64,000 nucleotides of DNA, from assembly GCA_017621885.1 (NCBI GenBank), contig JAGASD010000022.1, positions 1 through 64,000 of the forward strand, in the 5' to 3' direction. Below, one piece after another: positions 33,943 to 43,189 of this stretch (position 1 is the first letter of the stretch; each line of letters starts with the position of its first letter). The translations under genes and the position numbers were made by a program. Under the pieces are notes generated by a model that saw nothing but the letters and a program-made list of their open reading frames with translations, did no database searches and was not told where the DNA came from. The stretch is from Clostridia bacterium (lineage in GTDB: Bacteria > Bacillota > Clostridia > Oscillospirales > Acutalibacteraceae).

Positions 33943-36096
33943 ATGGATATTTTAAAAGTTTTACAAACCGAATTCAGCGTCAGCGAACCTCACATCAAAA
34001 ACATTGTGGAGCTTATTGACGACGGTAATACTATACCCTTTATTGCCCGATACAGAAAGGAAATGACCGGCTCTTGCGACGACCAGAAGTTGAGAGATAT
34101 AAACGACCGTCTTTCATATTTAAGAAATCTCGAAAAAAGAAAAGAAGAGGTTACTTCTTCAATTGAAGAGCAAGGGAAGCTTACGGAAGAAATTGCAGAG
34201 GCTATCGCCGCAGCCATAACGCTTGCAGAGGTTGAGGATATATACAGACCCTACAAGCAAAAAAGGAAAACCAGAGCGTCCGTCGCTAAAGAAAAAGGCT
34301 TAGAGCCTTTAGCAGAAATTCTTTTCTCATTCACATTAAAAGGTGTTGAACTTACAGAAATCGCGGCAGACTACGTCGACCCGGAAAAAGGTGTCGAAAC
34401 TCCCGAAGACGCTCTCCAAGGCGCTTCAGACATCATTGCTGAACAAATTTCAGACTCTCCCGAAGCAAGAAAGGTTTTGAAGGATCTTATTTCAAAACGC
34501 GGACTTATCAAATCCGTTGCAAAAACCGAAGAAGACAGCGTTTATTCAATGTATTACGAATATTCAGAGCCTGTCAGCAAAATCCCCTCCCACAGAATAC
34601 TTGCAATCAACCGTGGAGAAAAAGAAAATTTCCTCAAGGTTACTGTTGAAATTGATGAAGATACTGCCCTTTCTTTACTGAATCAGCTCTTCATAAAAGA
34701 AGGCAGTTCTTCCACAGATTTTTGCAAGAATGCCGCTGCAGACAGCTTTTCAAGATTAATTTTCCCCTCACTTGAAAGAGAAACAAGAAACAATCTTACC
34801 GAAAAAGCAGATGAACAAGCAATAAAAATGTTCGGAAGCAATTTAAAGCCCCTTCTTATGCAGCCACCTATCAAAAATAAGACAGTTCTTGCAGTTGACC
34901 CTGCATACAGAACAGGCTGTAAGCTGGCAGTTGTTGACGGCAACAGTCGCGTTCTTTTCACGGGCGTTATATACCCCACTCCCCCTCAGTCAAAAATTGA
35001 AGAATCCGAGAAGCGCGTTCTTGAGCTTATAAAGAAGTACAATATTGACTGCATTTCAATCGGTAACGGTACAGCGAGTAAAGAAAGCGAAATATTCATT
35101 GCTGACACAATAAAAAAGGCACCCCATCCCGTTTCATACATGGTAGTTAACGAGGCCGGTGCTTCTGTTTACTCCGCCTCAAAATTAGGTGCAGAAGAAT
35201 TCCCTGATTTCGATGTTTCCGTACGTTCCGCGGTATCAATCGCAAGACGTTTGCAGGACCCTCTCTCAGAGCTTGTAAAAATAGAACCAAAGAGCATCGG
35301 TGTTGGTCAGTACCAGCACGACGTGCCTCCTGCAAGACTTGAAGAATCCTTGGGAGGTGTAGTTGAAGACTGCGTAAACTCCGTTGGTGTCGACCTTAAC
35401 ACAGCTTCCGTTTCACTTCTTAAATATATCGCGGGTGTAAGTGCATCTACAGCCAAAAACATTGTTGCATACAGAGAAGAAAACGGCGCTTTCAATTCAC
35501 GAACAGATTTGAAAAAGGTCAAAGGCCTCGGATCCAAAGCATTCCAACAGTGTGCCGGCTTCCTGCGCATCCCCGGCGGCAAAATTCCCCTCGACAACAC
35601 AGGTGTTCACCCTGAAAGCTACGATGCCGCAAAGAAGCTCCTTGACCTTTTCGGTTACTCACAAAAAGACGTTGCTGACAAAGGTGCTTCAGGCATTAGC
35701 GAAAGAGCAAAGGAATACGGTATAGCAAAAGCCGCAGAAGAATGCGGTGTAGGTGCACCTACCCTTACAGATATTATAGGCGAGCTTGAAAAACCCGGCA
35801 GAGATATCCGTGACGAATTGCCCAAGCCAATGCTCCGTTCAGATATTATGGATATGAACGATTTAAAAGAAGGTATGGAGCTTACAGGAACGGTAAGAAA
35901 CGTTATCGACTTCGGTGTGTTTGTTGACATTGGTGTGCATCAGGACGGACTTGTTCACATCTCTCAGATATGCGACCGCTTCATCAAGCACCCTTCAGAG
36001 GTACTCAAAGTCGGCGAAGTTGTTAAGGTTAAGGTTTTAGGTGTTGAAACACAGAAAAAGCGTATTTCCCTTACAATGAAAGGTGTTCAACAATAA
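33943..36096 (+). CDS. tex: Tex/YhgF family S1 RNA-binding protein
   Basis: The 717-aa protein matches Tex, a nucleic-acid-binding factor linked to transcription. N-terminal helical region with TIPFIARYRKEMTG (about 36-49), a YqgF/RNase-H-like domain (about 320-450; VLAVDPAYRTGCKLAVVD), helix-hairpin-helix repeats (VGVDLNTASVSLLKYIAGV) and a C-terminal S1 domain (GMELTGTVRNVIDFGVFVDIG, about 646-665). The frame is open for 13 more codons upstream, but AAGGAAG lies 6 bases before the ATG at 33943. Confidence 0.95.
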   Translation: MDILKVLQTEFSVSEPHIKNIVELIDDGNTIPFIARYRKEMTGSCDDQKLRDINDRLSYLRNLEKRKEEVTSSIEEQGKLTEEIAEAIAAAITLAEVEDIYRPYKQKRKTRASVAKEKGLEPLAEILFSFTLKGVELTEIAADYVDPEKGVETPEDALQGASDIIAEQISDSPEARKVLKDLISKRGLIKSVAKTEEDSVYSMYYEYSEPVSKIPSHRILAINRGEKENFLKVTVEIDEDTALSLLNQLFIKEGSSSTDFCKNAAADSFSRLIFPSLERETRNNLTEKADEQAIKMFGSNLKPLLMQPPIKNKTVLAVDPAYRTGCKLAVVDGNSRVLFTGVIYPTPPQSKIEESEKRVLELIKKYNIDCISIGNGTASKESEIFIADTIKKAPHPVSYMVVNEAGASVYSASKLGAEEFPDFDVSVRSAVSIARRLQDPLSELVKIEPKSIGVGQYQHDVPPARLEESLGGVVEDCVNSVGVDLNTASVSLLKYIAGVSASTAKNIVAYREENGAFNSRTDLKKVKGLGSKAFQQCAGFLRIPGGKIPLDNTGVHPESYDAAKKLLDLFGYSQKDVADKGASGISERAKEYGIAKAAEECGVGAPTLTDIIGELEKPGRDIRDELPKPMLRSDIMDMNDLKEGMELTGTVRNVIDFGVFVDIGVHQDGLVHISQICDRFIKHPSEVLKVGEVVKVKVLGVETQKKRISLTMKGVQQ

Positions 36097-36164
36097 TTCT
36101 TTACAAACACGATTTTGTATGGTATAATTGATAAGATTTTTAATGAAAAGCGAGGTACTTAACA

Positions 36165-37043
36165 GTGCTTGAACTCAATAACGCCCTTGAACTTATAATG
36201 AAAGGTATTGATGCACCGCTTTCTGAATATGGTTTCAAGGTAGAATATCCGGAAGGTGTAAGACCTCCCGAACTACCCGTAACCCAAAGCGGAAACAAAT
36301 CAATTATTATGTATCGCGGTGAAAACGGCCGTGTAAGACTTGAACACGAAAACGGAAAGCTTGCTCTTTTCTGTGCCCGCGCTGACGAAGAAGACACTCC
36401 CGATGACGATATGAATCGTGTCTCACTCTCTCTTCTGGATTTAGAAGAATTCAACGAGAAGGATATTAAGTACATCTGCGGAGAATACACCGAGTCTTTG
36501 GAAAAGATTTTTTCCAAAAAATCACAATACAGCGGCAAAAAAATGCCCACACCCGTTTCAAGAACACAGGCAAAAAGCGGCGCACTCTCATATGATGCAA
36601 ATACTTTGGGCAGTCGTTTCACCACAATATATCCCGAGCTTCGTGATGAATACAAATTAAACGTTGAAACATACGGTGAGTTTCTTGCTGAAGATTTCTT
36701 CTTAAACCACGGCAACACAATTGTACTCAAAACAATTGAAGAAAACGACAAAATCAAAATGCGCCAGCTCTTCAAGCTTCTTAACGACATTTATGAAGAC
36801 GGCACAAACGATACGCAAAGCCTTGTAGGTGTCACAATCCTTGGTGAAACCCTTGCAGGTAAGCCCGAACTTTTCGAAAATGCAAAGGAATATTTCAGCG
36901 ATACAATGACTGAACCTGTAACAGAGATTTACACCTATCTTTCAAAGAGCAAAAGCGCAAGAATGCGCTTACAGACCCCCCCTATTTACAAGCCTAAAAA
37001 AGATAAGAAAAAAGGCTTATTTTCATCTATGATGAATATGTAA
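36165..37043 (+). CDS. Hypothetical protein
   Basis: A 292-aa protein I do not recognise. It has no membrane segments or signal peptide, is rich in acidic residues (EEDTPDDDMNR region about 76-86), and ends in a basic tail (KPKKDKKKG). GAGGT precedes a GTG start at 36165. It follows tex by 68 bases and could be read from the same transcript. The central EYKLNVETYGEFLAEDFFL region has alternating helix-like charge. Function unknown. Confidence 0.75.
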   Translation: MLELNNALELIMKGIDAPLSEYGFKVEYPEGVRPPELPVTQSGNKSIIMYRGENGRVRLEHENGKLALFCARADEEDTPDDDMNRVSLSLLDLEEFNEKDIKYICGEYTESLEKIFSKKSQYSGKKMPTPVSRTQAKSGALSYDANTLGSRFTTIYPELRDEYKLNVETYGEFLAEDFFLNHGNTIVLKTIEENDKIKMRQLFKLLNDIYEDGTNDTQSLVGVTILGETLAGKPELFENAKEYFSDTMTEPVTEIYTYLSKSKSARMRLQTPPIYKPKKDKKKGLFSSMMNM

Positions 37044-37053
37044 AACAAAAACC

Positions 37054-37092
37054 AACGGGTTAGATGCTTGAGCATTTAACCCGTTATTTTAC
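37054..37092 (+). terminator. Terminator after the tex-hypothetical operon
   Basis: AACGGGTTA/TAACCCGTT with inner GATGC/GCATT forms a continuous hairpin ending in ATTTTA, directly after the stop codon at 37043. Confidence 0.8.
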
Positions 37093-37110
37093 AACATAAG
37101 TTTCTAACAT

Positions 37111-37151
37111 AAAAAACAACAAGCCTTGCAACGCTTTCGCGTTACAAGGCT
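37111..37151 (-). terminator. Terminator of the cohesin-like gene
   Basis: On the minus strand AGCCTTG, ACGC/GCGT inner pairs, CAAGGCT, followed after a few bases by T6. It lies 35 bases behind the stop codon of the gene at 37186. Confidence 0.75.
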
Positions 37152-37185
37152 AAACATTTATTGATTATGAACTTGCGATTTCAAA

Positions 37186-38268
37186 TCAAACAGTTTCTTT
37201 TTTCTTTCTTGTGAGTACGAATGCTGCGCTCGCTGCTACAAATACTGTTGCCGCAAGAGCTACGCCCATATCACCTGTTTTTTCAGAACCTGTTGAAGAA
37301 CCGCTTGCTGTTGTTGATGCTGAGTCTTCAGCAGTTGTATCTTCCTCTGCACCGGCAGCTGCTGTTGTCTTTTCGTCATCAGGGCCATTATTGAAGAGGC
37401 TCATAATGAATTCAATAATCATATTGAGGATGTCTTCGAACATACTGAAGTCAAGACCGAGACCGCCAAGGAATTCCTGGAAGATTTCAGAAATGTCAAT
37501 GTTACCGTCTACAAGCTGTTCAATAATATCTGTGAGCTCTGCGTTACCGAGAACGTTTGCAATAGCATCTGCGAAATCGCCGAATGTCACACCGTTACCG
37601 TTAAGCATATCTCTGATAAGCTGAAGAAGACCGTTGATATCGTCAGCACTTGTGCCTTCGCTTTCAACATCAGGCTCTGTTGTTTCAGCAGGGGGAGTAT
37701 CTTCGGGGAAAGCAAAGTTTACAACTCTGTTTTCAAGAAGAAGTGTTGCTGTAATATCATTTTCATTGTTGCCGTCGTCTGTACGGAACTCATCAATGTA
37801 GAGATTAACGGATGTTTCTGTTATTGTGGTGTCGAGAACAGCAAATGTTATGTACATAAGGTCTCTTGCCTGGTTTTTAGAAACACCGTCACCTGAAGGA
37901 ATCCAAGCTAAAGCATATTCGTTATCTGTGTTTGCTTTAAGACCTGAAACGAGCATACCGTTGAAGAAGGGGTTTCCATTACCTTCGCCGTCAACAGTTC
38001 CTGCAAGACCTGCCTTTGCAACTGCAAGAACAGCAGGGTCAAATTCGAAGTATAAGTTTACACCGACGAGCTTCTGAATACCCTTAGGTGCTTTAACAAC
38101 AATTGTGAATGTGTTTGTTGTAACAGAAGCAACCTGAGAAGCTGATTCTGAATAGCCGCCCTCAATAACTCTTGTAGCGAGCTCGGGTGCTGTTACCGCC
38201 ATACCCATCGGTGCAATACTGATGCAAACGAGGAGGACGGAAAGGAAAATCGCAAGTACTTTTTTCAT
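37186..38268 (-). CDS. Secreted cohesin-like domain protein with C-terminal anchor
   Basis: The 360-aa protein starts with a signal peptide (MKKVLAIFLSVLLVCISIAP, cleavage near AMA), then a beta-rich domain (about 35-190) with features of cohesin modules (NYFEFDP-like strand, LMYITFAVLD, ITATLLLENRVVNF). A low-complexity acidic and Gly/Asn linker follows, and the C-terminus reads SEKTGDMG plus a hydrophobic segment and RKKKE, like the KTGD-type surface anchors of Clostridia. It is probably displayed on the cell surface; binding partner unknown. The frame extends 39 codons upstream of the ATG at 38268, which has AAAGGAAAG before it. Confidence 0.75.
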   Translation of the reverse strand: MKKVLAIFLSVLLVCISIAPMGMAVTAPELATRVIEGGYSESASQVASVTTNTFTIVVKAPKGIQKLVGVNLYFEFDPAVLAVAKAGLAGTVDGEGNGNPFFNGMLVSGLKANTDNEYALAWIPSGDGVSKNQARDLMYITFAVLDTTITETSVNLYIDEFRTDDGNNENDITATLLLENRVVNFAFPEDTPPAETTEPDVESEGTSADDINGLLQLIRDMLNGNGVTFGDFADAIANVLGNAELTDIIEQLVDGNIDISEIFQEFLGGLGLDFSMFEDILNMIIEFIMSLFNNGPDDEKTTAAAGAEEDTTAEDSASTTASGSSTGSEKTGDMGVALAATVFVAASAAFVLTRKKKETV

Positions 38269-38356
38269 TAATATCTTTCCTTTACATGAAATTTTGTGGC
38301 ATTTACTATACCGCAGCAAGAGGGCATAGATATACCGACACTTATAACCTAAAGAG

Positions 38357-38385
38357 ATTATATTACAAACAAATTCAAATGTCAA
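38357..38385 (-). promoter_or_regulatory. Promoter of the cohesin-like gene
   Basis: Minus strand TTGACA (38385-38380), 17-base spacer, TATAAT (38362-38357): a near-ideal sigma-A promoter with an untranslated leader of about 80 bases. Confidence 0.85.
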
Positions 38386-38472
38386 CAGATAATTTAACTT
38401 TTTATGTGTTTTTTCCTCTGTTTTTTATTATTAATGTATCACAAATCTCTATCTGTTACAAGGAGTATTTGC

Positions 38473-40812
38473 TCAAAGTGAAGCAGATGTTTTTATCTTT
38501 TCGAAAAGACTTTCGAACCCAATCCCGGCTAACGAATCGCCGAGATAATTATCTGTTGCACCGCAAAGCTTACCGCAGATAAACTCAAGATATGCCTTAC
38601 TTTCATCACCCTTCAGATTTTCAACAACAGGCGGTCCGAACACACCCAACGAACATGATTCGCCAAGCTTTTCGGGTATCATTTTAACAGTCACACCGTA
38701 AACAGTGCGTTTTGTAAACGCACAGCCACGTTCACATATTGAGCATACAACCTTTTTTTCTTCAAACGGTAGCGGAGGATTCTTAGCTGAAGGCGCTTTA
38801 CTTACAAGTGCTCCCGTAGGGCAAACGCTTACGCACGCACCGCAGGAAATACATTTACTTTCATCCAGGGGCAAATCAAATGCACTTGTGGGAACAGTTC
38901 CGAAGCCTCTGCCGAAAAGCCCGAGATTTTCCGTTCCCGAAATCTCGCGGCACGCCCTTACACACCGGGCGCAAAGAATACATTTTGAATTATCGCGCAC
39001 AATAAAGGGGTGACTTTTATCCTTAGGATACTGACGGCTTTTACCCCTGAGCTTCAACGAAAGTGCATCATAATCTCTCATAAGCGGTAAGAGCTCGCAG
39101 GAATAAACCGCTGAGCAGCCGCATTCAAGGCAACGGGAAGCCTCCCTCATTGCCTCATCCTTTGTAAAGGTGAACGCCGCCTCACCAAAATTATTTTTTC
39201 TTTTTTCCGGATCAACAAGACGTGTTTCACATCTTGATACCTCGGGTGTCCCGTCAAGAACCTGCGGATTAAAATTTTCATTTACCGAATATGCAGGTAA
39301 TTCGGGCGGAACGGCAACACCGTTCAGATAGCAATCTATTGAACGTGCCGCGTATTTACCGCCCGCAACGGCTCTTATAGCAATATCGGGACCCTTATTT
39401 ATAACGTCACCTGCGGCAAAAACACCGTCAACCGACGTCATATAAGTTGTTTCATCAACGGCAATTGTTGATTTCTTAGTGAGCTCGACGCTATCAATAT
39501 CGCTACCGACAACACCCTGACCAATTGCGCTGATAAGGGTATCGCAAGGAAGAATTTCAACCTCACCTTCAATTGCAACAGGGCGTCTTCTGCCCGACGC
39601 ATCAGGCTCACCCAACTGCATTTTCTGCAATCTTACACCTGTCAGCTTACCGTTTTCACTTAAAACCTCAATAGGTGAGCAAAGGAATTTAAACTCAACA
39701 CCCTCCGCTTTTGCATCGCGTATTTCATCAGGCTCTGCAGGCATTTCTTTTTCTGTTCTTCTGTAAATGAGTGTAACCTTCTCAGCACCTGTGCGCACAG
39801 CAGTACGCACCGCATCAATGGCAGTATTACCGCCGCCTACAACACAAACGCTCTTGCCGAGGTCAACTTTCTCACCCTTTGCAACACGGTAAAGCATATC
39901 TATACCGCCCGTTACACCCGTGCAATTTTCGCCCTCGCAGCCGAGGCTCATTGAACGCCACGCGCCTATACCCACAAAAACCGCATCATATTCATTTTTC
40001 AGCGTTGCAACGGTGAAATCTCTGCCAAGCTTTTTACCGTATTCGATTTCAACCCCCATTGCAACGATGTTTTCAATTTCTTTATCAATCACGTTTTCGG
40101 GCAGTCTGTAAAAAGGGATACCGTATCTCAGCATACCGCCCGCTTTTTCTTCGCTCTCAAAGATTTTTACTTTGTAACCCTTAACGGCAAGGAAATATGC
40201 GCAGGAAAGACCGGCAGGACCGCTGCCCACAACAGCAATATTTTTACCGTTATACTCCGCACATTCGGGAATATAATCCTCATAAGAATCGGCGGCAAAG
40301 CGTTTGAGCGCACAAATCGAAACTGCACCTTCAAGATGCTTTCTTCTGCATTTTTCTTCACAGGGGTGGGGACACACTCTGCCGATTGAAGCAGGTAAGG
40401 GGTTATCCTTCTTTATAAGCTCAAGTGCTTCCTTTTCTTTGCCGTTTGCAATAAGACCTACATATCCCTGAACGTCCTGATGTGTAGGACAAGCCATAAA
40501 GCAAGGCGCTTTACAGTCTCCGTTATGGTCGGACATTATAAGCGAAAGTGAGGCTTTACGGCTTTTTTCAAGCTCGGGAGTGGTTGTTTTAACTGACATA
40601 CCCTCTGTTACGGAAGTTGAGCAAGCCCTCAATGGCTTTCTTACACCCTCAACCTCCACAAGACAAAGTCCGCATCCGCCGTAGCTTTCAAGCTCCTTAT
40701 TATGGCAAAGGTGGGGCAAATATATGCCGTTATCAAGAATATTATCAAGAAGTGTTTTTTCTGTATCTGCAGAATATTCTTTTCCGTTTATTGTTATGTT
40801 TACGACACTCAT
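38473..40812 (-). CDS. GltD-like FAD/NADPH subunit with iron-sulfur domains (StnA-like)
   Basis: A 779-aa multidomain oxidoreductase. It has an N-terminal [2Fe-2S] domain (CHNKELESYGGCGLC, about 36-50), a GltD/NfnB-type FAD and NADPH module (IAVVGSGPAGLSCAYFLA about 192-209; VCVVGGGNTAIDAVR about 327-341), two [4Fe-4S] motifs (CILCARCVRAC and CISCGACVSVCP, about 615-690) and a cysteine-rich C-terminal part (CSICERGC). With the NuoF- and NuoE-like genes it matches the layout I recall for the Sporomusa-type electron-bifurcating ferredoxin:NADP/NAD transhydrogenase. There is no hydrogenase H-cluster domain. Start overlaps the upstream gene by four bases. Confidence 0.8.
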   Translation of the reverse strand: MSVVNITINGKEYSADTEKTLLDNILDNGIYLPHLCHNKELESYGGCGLCLVEVEGVRKPLRACSTSVTEGMSVKTTTPELEKSRKASLSLIMSDHNGDCKAPCFMACPTHQDVQGYVGLIANGKEKEALELIKKDNPLPASIGRVCPHPCEEKCRRKHLEGAVSICALKRFAADSYEDYIPECAEYNGKNIAVVGSGPAGLSCAYFLAVKGYKVKIFESEEKAGGMLRYGIPFYRLPENVIDKEIENIVAMGVEIEYGKKLGRDFTVATLKNEYDAVFVGIGAWRSMSLGCEGENCTGVTGGIDMLYRVAKGEKVDLGKSVCVVGGGNTAIDAVRTAVRTGAEKVTLIYRRTEKEMPAEPDEIRDAKAEGVEFKFLCSPIEVLSENGKLTGVRLQKMQLGEPDASGRRRPVAIEGEVEILPCDTLISAIGQGVVGSDIDSVELTKKSTIAVDETTYMTSVDGVFAAGDVINKGPDIAIRAVAGGKYAARSIDCYLNGVAVPPELPAYSVNENFNPQVLDGTPEVSRCETRLVDPEKRKNNFGEAAFTFTKDEAMREASRCLECGCSAVYSCELLPLMRDYDALSLKLRGKSRQYPKDKSHPFIVRDNSKCILCARCVRACREISGTENLGLFGRGFGTVPTSAFDLPLDESKCISCGACVSVCPTGALVSKAPSAKNPPLPFEEKKVVCSICERGCAFTKRTVYGVTVKMIPEKLGESCSLGVFGPPVVENLKGDESKAYLEFICGKLCGATDNYLGDSLAGIGFESLFEKIKTSASL

Positions 40813-42566
40813 TCCATACCCTCCCCGCTTAAAACTTCAATTGCACCGAATTTACAGGTGCTTATACACTCACCGCAACGGATACACTTCTGCGCATCAA
40901 TTGTATAAGGTGATTTTATCTGACCGCTGATTGCTTCAACGGGACATTTTTTGCTGCAAAGGGAACAACCTTTACACTTGTTTGCATCAATTTTATACTC
41001 AATAAGAGCAGTACATTTTTTAGCAGGGCAACATTTCTCTTTAATGTGTGCTTCATATTCATTTCTGAAATATTTTATGGTTGTAAGCACGGGATTGGGT
41101 GCAGAGTTGCCGAGACCGCACAAAGCCCCCGTTTTAATGCTTTCGCCTAAATCAACGAGAGTTTCAATATCGCTCTCTTCGCCCTCACCTTTTACAATAC
41201 GCTCAAGAATTTCAAGCATTCGTGTTGTACCGATACGGCAAGGCACACACTTACCGCAGCTTTCTTTACTTGTGAAATCCATAAAGAATTTTGCCATATC
41301 GACCATACAGGTTTTTTCGTCCATAACAATCATACCGCCCGAGCCCATAATTGCACCCGTTTTAGCAATATTTTCATAGTCAATGGGTGTATCAAGCATA
41401 TCCTTAGGTATACAACCGCCAGAAGGACCACCCATCTGCACAGCCTTTATCTCTGCATCTTCTTTGATGCCACCGCAAATATCAAAAACAATTTCATTTA
41501 TTGTAAGACCCATAGGAACCTCAACAAGACCGCCTCTTTTTACGCGACCTGCAAGAGCGAACACCTTTGTACCCTTGCTGCCGTCTGTCCCCATAGAAGC
41601 AAACGCTGCACCGCCGTTTTCAATAATCCAGCTCACATTTGCAAAGGTTTCTACGTTATTTATATTTGTAGGCTGTTTTCTGAATCCTTTTTGTGCAGGG
41701 AACGGTGGTTTTGTAACAGGCATACCTCTGTTACCGCCCAAAGAAGCAAGGAGGGCTGTTTCCTCACCGCAAACAAATGCACCTGCGCCCATCATTATTC
41801 TGAAATCGAAGCTAAAGCCGCTGTCAAAGATATTATCGCCCAAAATACCTTTTTCTCTCATTTGCTCAATAGCCATTTTGAGACGTTTAACCGCAAGGGG
41901 ATATTCAGCTCTGACATAAATAATACCCGTGCTTGCACCTACGGCAATACCCGAAATCATCATACCCTCAAGAACCCTGTGGGGATCCCCTTCAAGGACA
42001 GCTCTGTCCATAAATGCACCGGGGTCACCCTCATCAGCATTGCACACGATATATTTTTCTTCAGCAACGGAATTACGTGCCGACTGCCATTTGATATACG
42101 TAGGAAAGCCCGCACCGCCTCTACCGCGCAAGCCTGATATTTTTATTTCTTCAATTATTTTTTCCGCACCCATACTGAGTGCTGTTTTAAGTGCGGTGTA
42201 GCCCCCATTTTCTATATAAGACTCAATATTTTCCGGGTCAATTTTACCGCATCCCGACAAAACGATTCGCTTCTGACCGTTAAGAAACGCCATTTCCTCG
42301 TCTGAAAGCCTGTTATTTAAAGGAAGCTCGCCTTTTTTCACACTCTCTGCAAGTTCAATTGCAGTTGTTTCGTTAAGTCTGCCGTAAAGGAAGCTCTCAC
42401 CCGAATCAGTAACAACCTCAACAATCGGCTCTGCAAAGCAAAGTCCGTTACAGCCTACTTTTTCAACAATATAATCTGTACCCTCAAAAGCCTTTTCAAG
42501 ACCCTTGAGCACCGTTTGGGCTCCGGACGCTATACCGCAAGAGCCGTAACCGAGAAGAAATCTCAT
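40809..42566 (-). CDS. NuoF/HydB-like NADH-binding subunit
   Basis: A 585-aa flavoprotein subunit. Domains: N-terminal thioredoxin-like ferredoxin with CGIASGAQ and VGCNGLCFAEP (about 10-50), NuoF core with GLRGRGGAGFPTYIKW (about 144-159, FMN and NADH) and ESCGKCVPCRIGTTRM (about 430-445, [4Fe-4S]), and two C-terminal ferredoxin clusters (CKGCSLCSKKCP and CIRCGECISTCK, about 540-580). This is the layout of bifurcating HydB, HndC and StnB. It is cytoplasmic, has no transmembrane segment, and overlaps both neighbours by ATGA, indicating tight subunit coupling. Confidence 0.9.
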   Translation of the reverse strand: MRFLLGYGSCGIASGAQTVLKGLEKAFEGTDYIVEKVGCNGLCFAEPIVEVVTDSGESFLYGRLNETTAIELAESVKKGELPLNNRLSDEEMAFLNGQKRIVLSGCGKIDPENIESYIENGGYTALKTALSMGAEKIIEEIKISGLRGRGGAGFPTYIKWQSARNSVAEEKYIVCNADEGDPGAFMDRAVLEGDPHRVLEGMMISGIAVGASTGIIYVRAEYPLAVKRLKMAIEQMREKGILGDNIFDSGFSFDFRIMMGAGAFVCGEETALLASLGGNRGMPVTKPPFPAQKGFRKQPTNINNVETFANVSWIIENGGAAFASMGTDGSKGTKVFALAGRVKRGGLVEVPMGLTINEIVFDICGGIKEDAEIKAVQMGGPSGGCIPKDMLDTPIDYENIAKTGAIMGSGGMIVMDEKTCMVDMAKFFMDFTSKESCGKCVPCRIGTTRMLEILERIVKGEGEESDIETLVDLGESIKTGALCGLGNSAPNPVLTTIKYFRNEYEAHIKEKCCPAKKCTALIEYKIDANKCKGCSLCSKKCPVEAISGQIKSPYTIDAQKCIRCGECISTCKFGAIEVLSGEGME

Positions 42567-43039
42567 TTACCTTCCTCCTCTTTAATTGAATTTATAACAG
42601 ATATAACCTTATCCTGCGTAAGATTACCGTAAACAGTATCGTTTATCATCATTGCAGGGGAGATACTGCAGCAACCGAGACACGCAACCTCTTCCCAAGA
42701 AAAAAGTCCGTCGTCTGTAACATCACCGGCATCAATGCCGAGCACGCGCTTAACCGTATCACCCATACGCTCCGAGCCGTTAACGTGACACGCTGTACCC
42801 ATACAAACCATTATTCGATATTTACCCACCGGTTTAAGTCTGAAGCCTGCATAAAAGGATGCAACACCCATAATCCTACCGGATGCAACACCTGTTTTTT
42901 CGGTAATATATTCAACGGCTTCCCGAGAAATATAACCCAAAAAGCCTTGAACATCCTGAAGAATTGCAATAAGACTCTCTTCGGGGTTATCATATTTCAG
43001 TAAAACCGCATCTATTTTGTTTTTTAATTCACTAATCAT
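42563..43039 (-). CDS. NuoE/HydC-like [2Fe-2S] subunit
   Basis: A 158-aa thioredoxin-like ferredoxin subunit with the four NuoE cysteines: CMGTACHVNGS (about 79-89) and CLGCCSISPAM (about 119-130). The N-terminal helix bundle (about 1-70) includes QGFLGYISREAVEYI. It is the first gene of the three-gene complex and lies behind a good promoter. The product would relay electrons within the flavin complex. Confidence 0.92.
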   Translation of the reverse strand: MISELKNKIDAVLLKYDNPEESLIAILQDVQGFLGYISREAVEYITEKTGVASGRIMGVASFYAGFRLKPVGKYRIMVCMGTACHVNGSERMGDTVKRVLGIDAGDVTDDGLFSWEEVACLGCCSISPAMMINDTVYGNLTQDKVISVINSIKEEEGK

Positions 43040-43073
43040 TTTGTTACGCCTTCTTTAAAAACTTATAGAGTAG

Positions 43074-43102
43074 ATTTTACACCACATAAACAATTCTTGC
43101 AA
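43074..43102 (-). promoter_or_regulatory. Promoter of the NuoE/NuoF/GltD-like operon
   Basis: Minus strand TTGCAA (43102-43097), 17-base spacer, TAAAAT (43079-43074), 35 bases before the start codon. Confidence 0.65.
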
Positions 43103-43144
43103 TAGTAAATTTAAGCAAAAATACAAATATATTAAAAACTTGTG

Positions 43145-43173
43145 TTTACAATTCTCTTTTCTCATTGTAAAAT
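43145..43173 (+). promoter_or_regulatory. Promoter of the HAD phosphatase gene
   Basis: TTTACA (43145-43150), 17-base spacer, TAAAAT (43168-43173), 17 bases before the ATG at 43190, so the leader is very short. Confidence 0.55.
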
Positions 43174-43189
43174 AATATCGGTGATTATA

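Noticed and set aside
36140-36790. 216-codon minus-strand ORF
   Set aside because: Opposite the hypothetical gene at 36165-37043; serine-rich shadow composition, while the plus-strand frame has a ribosome binding site and follows tex.
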